From JABDPF01 sp037384065 (GTDB taxonomy: Bacteria; Pseudomonadota; Gammaproteobacteria; Xanthomonadales; SZUA-36): a stretch of 64,000 nt of DNA. Shown piece by piece: positions 63,049 to 64,000 of this stretch. The notes beneath the pieces are model-generated. The model did no database searches, was not told the origin of the DNA, and worked only from the letters and a program-made list of their open reading frames with translations. A program made the position numbers and the translations under genes. The DNA is taken from NCBI GenBank assembly GCA_037384065.1, contig JARROJ010000021.1, positions 1 to 64,000 on the forward strand, read 5' to 3'. The stretch's first letter is position 1. The number at the start of each line of letters is the position of its first letter.

Positions 63049-64000
63049 TCAACGCTGGTCGATCGGCACGTAGTCGCGCGGCCCCGGGCCGGTGTAATCC
63101 GCACTGGGCCGGATGATCCGGTTGTTCGCGCGTTGCTCGAACACGTGCGCGCACCACCCGGTGATCCGCGACATCACGAAGATCGGTGTGAACAGCTTGG
63201 TCGGAATGCCCATGTAGTTGTAGGCGCTGGCGTGGAAGAAATCCGCGTTCGCGAACATGTTCTTTTCTTCCTTCATGGTCCGTTCGACCGCGTCCGATAT
63301 GTCGAACAGGGTCGCGTCGCCGCGCATCTCGGACAACTTGCGGGACCATTCCTTGATGATCGCGTTGCGCGGGTCGCGCACGCGGTACACCGCGTGTCCG
63401 AAGCCCATGATCAGCTCTTTCGCCGCCAGCTTGCGCTTCACGTCCGCGACCGCTTCCTCGACGCTGCCGTATTGCTCGATCATGGCCATCGCCGCCTCGT
63501 TCGCGCCGCCGTGCAGCGGGCCGCGCAGGGAACCGATCGCCGCGGTGATGCAGGAATGCATGTCGGTCAGGGTCGAGGCGGCCACGCGCGCGGTGAAGGT
63601 CGACGCGTTGAACTCGTGTTCCGCGTAAAGGATCAGGGAAACGTCCATGACCCGGGCCGGAAGTTCGTCCGGCGCCTCGCCATGCAGCATGTGCAGAAAA
63701 TGGCCGCCGATGCTGTCGTCATCCGTCTCGGTCTCGATGCGGACGCCGTCGTGCGAAAAACGGTACCAGTAGAGCAGGATGGACGGCAGCACGGCCAGCA
63801 GGCGGTCCGCTGTTTCCATCTCGCGGCTGAAATCACCTTCCGGCTCGATGTTGCCGAGGAACGAGACACCGGTGCGCATCACGTCCATCGGGTGCGCATC
63901 GGCCGGAATCCGCTCGAGCACCTCTTTCAGGGGCTGGGGCAGGCCGCGCATCGTGCGCTGGCGGCCGGTCCATTCGTCCAGCGCCGCCCGCGTCGGCAGT
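63049..64000 (-). CDS. prpC: 2-methylcitrate synthase PrpC (partial)
   Basis: The C-terminal 316 or so residues of a citrate-synthase-fold enzyme; the 5' end lies beyond the window. MRGLPQPLKEVLERIPADAHPMDVMRTGVSFLG, LYAEHEFNASTFTARV, LRGPLHGGANEAAM and the catalytic GFGHAVYRVRDPR match PrpC better than GltA. It condenses propionyl-CoA with oxaloacetate. The frame stays open to the window edge (LPTRAALDEWTGRQR precedes MRGLPQ). Confidence 0.93.
   Translation of the reverse strand, partial: LPTRAALDEWTGRQRTMRGLPQPLKEVLERIPADAHPMDVMRTGVSFLGNIEPEGDFSREMETADRLLAVLPSILLYWYRFSHDGVRIETETDDDSIGGHFLHMLHGEAPDELPARVMDVSLILYAEHEFNASTFTARVAASTLTDMHSCITAAIGSLRGPLHGGANEAAMAMIEQYGSVEEAVADVKRKLAAKELIMGFGHAVYRVRDPRNAIIKEWSRKLSEMRGDATLFDISDAVERTMKEEKNMFANADFFHASAYNYMGIPTKLFTPIFVMSRITGWCAHVFEQRANNRIIRPSADYTGPGPRDYVPIDQR

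Overview
The window is ordinary-looking chromosome from a high-GC gammaproteobacterium that is not a close relative of E. coli. The evidence is its gene blocks. mtaD-ubiG-mupP-yciK and a split class II ribonucleotide reductase (NrdJa/NrdJb) resemble Pseudomonas and its relatives. rhlB/trxA/rho, trmL/gpsA/secB/yibN/gpmI/envC/ctpA and xseB-ispA-dxs are classic gammaproteobacterial blocks. An aa3-type cytochrome c oxidase operon with heme A synthesis, the methylcitrate cycle and PutA point to an aerobic heterotroph. Genus cannot be fixed from sequence alone. I see no prophage, IS element, CRISPR, tRNA or rRNA.

Layout. 1-6600: hinT; an AraC-MGMT repair protein; and a minus-strand group efp-mtaD-ubiG-mupP-(degenerate squalene-synthase-like gene), with fmdB and a YciK-like SDR beside it. 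6600-15200, plus strand: a FimX-like degenerate GGDEF/EAL protein, gluQ, accA, tilS, xseB, ispA, dxs. 15100-18000: AlkB-like dioxygenase, DUF2238 membrane protein, UspA and a zinc alcohol dehydrogenase. 18000-25900, minus strand: nrdJa, nrdJb, a NERD protein, deoA, cdd, DUF2288 and an exported amidase. This is a directon of deoxynucleotide metabolism headed by two clear NrdR boxes; nrdJb carries an apparent -1 frameshift. 26000-33200: trmL, gpsA, secB, yibN, gpmI, envC, ctpA, DUF1820. 33200-39600, minus strand: rhomboid protease, GspB, GspA, PutA. 39700-48020: the cox operon (DUF2244, coxB, coxA, a 40-residue protein, ctaG, coxC, surf1, a Sco-like protein, ctaA, ctaB). 48100-55150: gcvP, rpoH (with a sigma-E-like promoter), ftsX, ftsE, rhlB. 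55390-59640: trxA, rho and a large metzincin-type protease translationally coupled to rho. 59640-64000: prpD and the 3' part of prpC on the minus strand, separated by a plus-strand cytochrome b561-YceI-YceI lipoprotein operon.

Many neighbours overlap by 4 bases (ATGA, GTGA or TTGA), so start sites were chosen from these junctions and from ribosome binding sites. No strikingly new multi-gene system stands out. The items most worth a second look are the nrdJb frameshift, the large inverted repeat at the putA/cox divergent promoter, the rho-coupled protease, and the active-site-less squalene-synthase-like protein in the ubiG-mupP operon.
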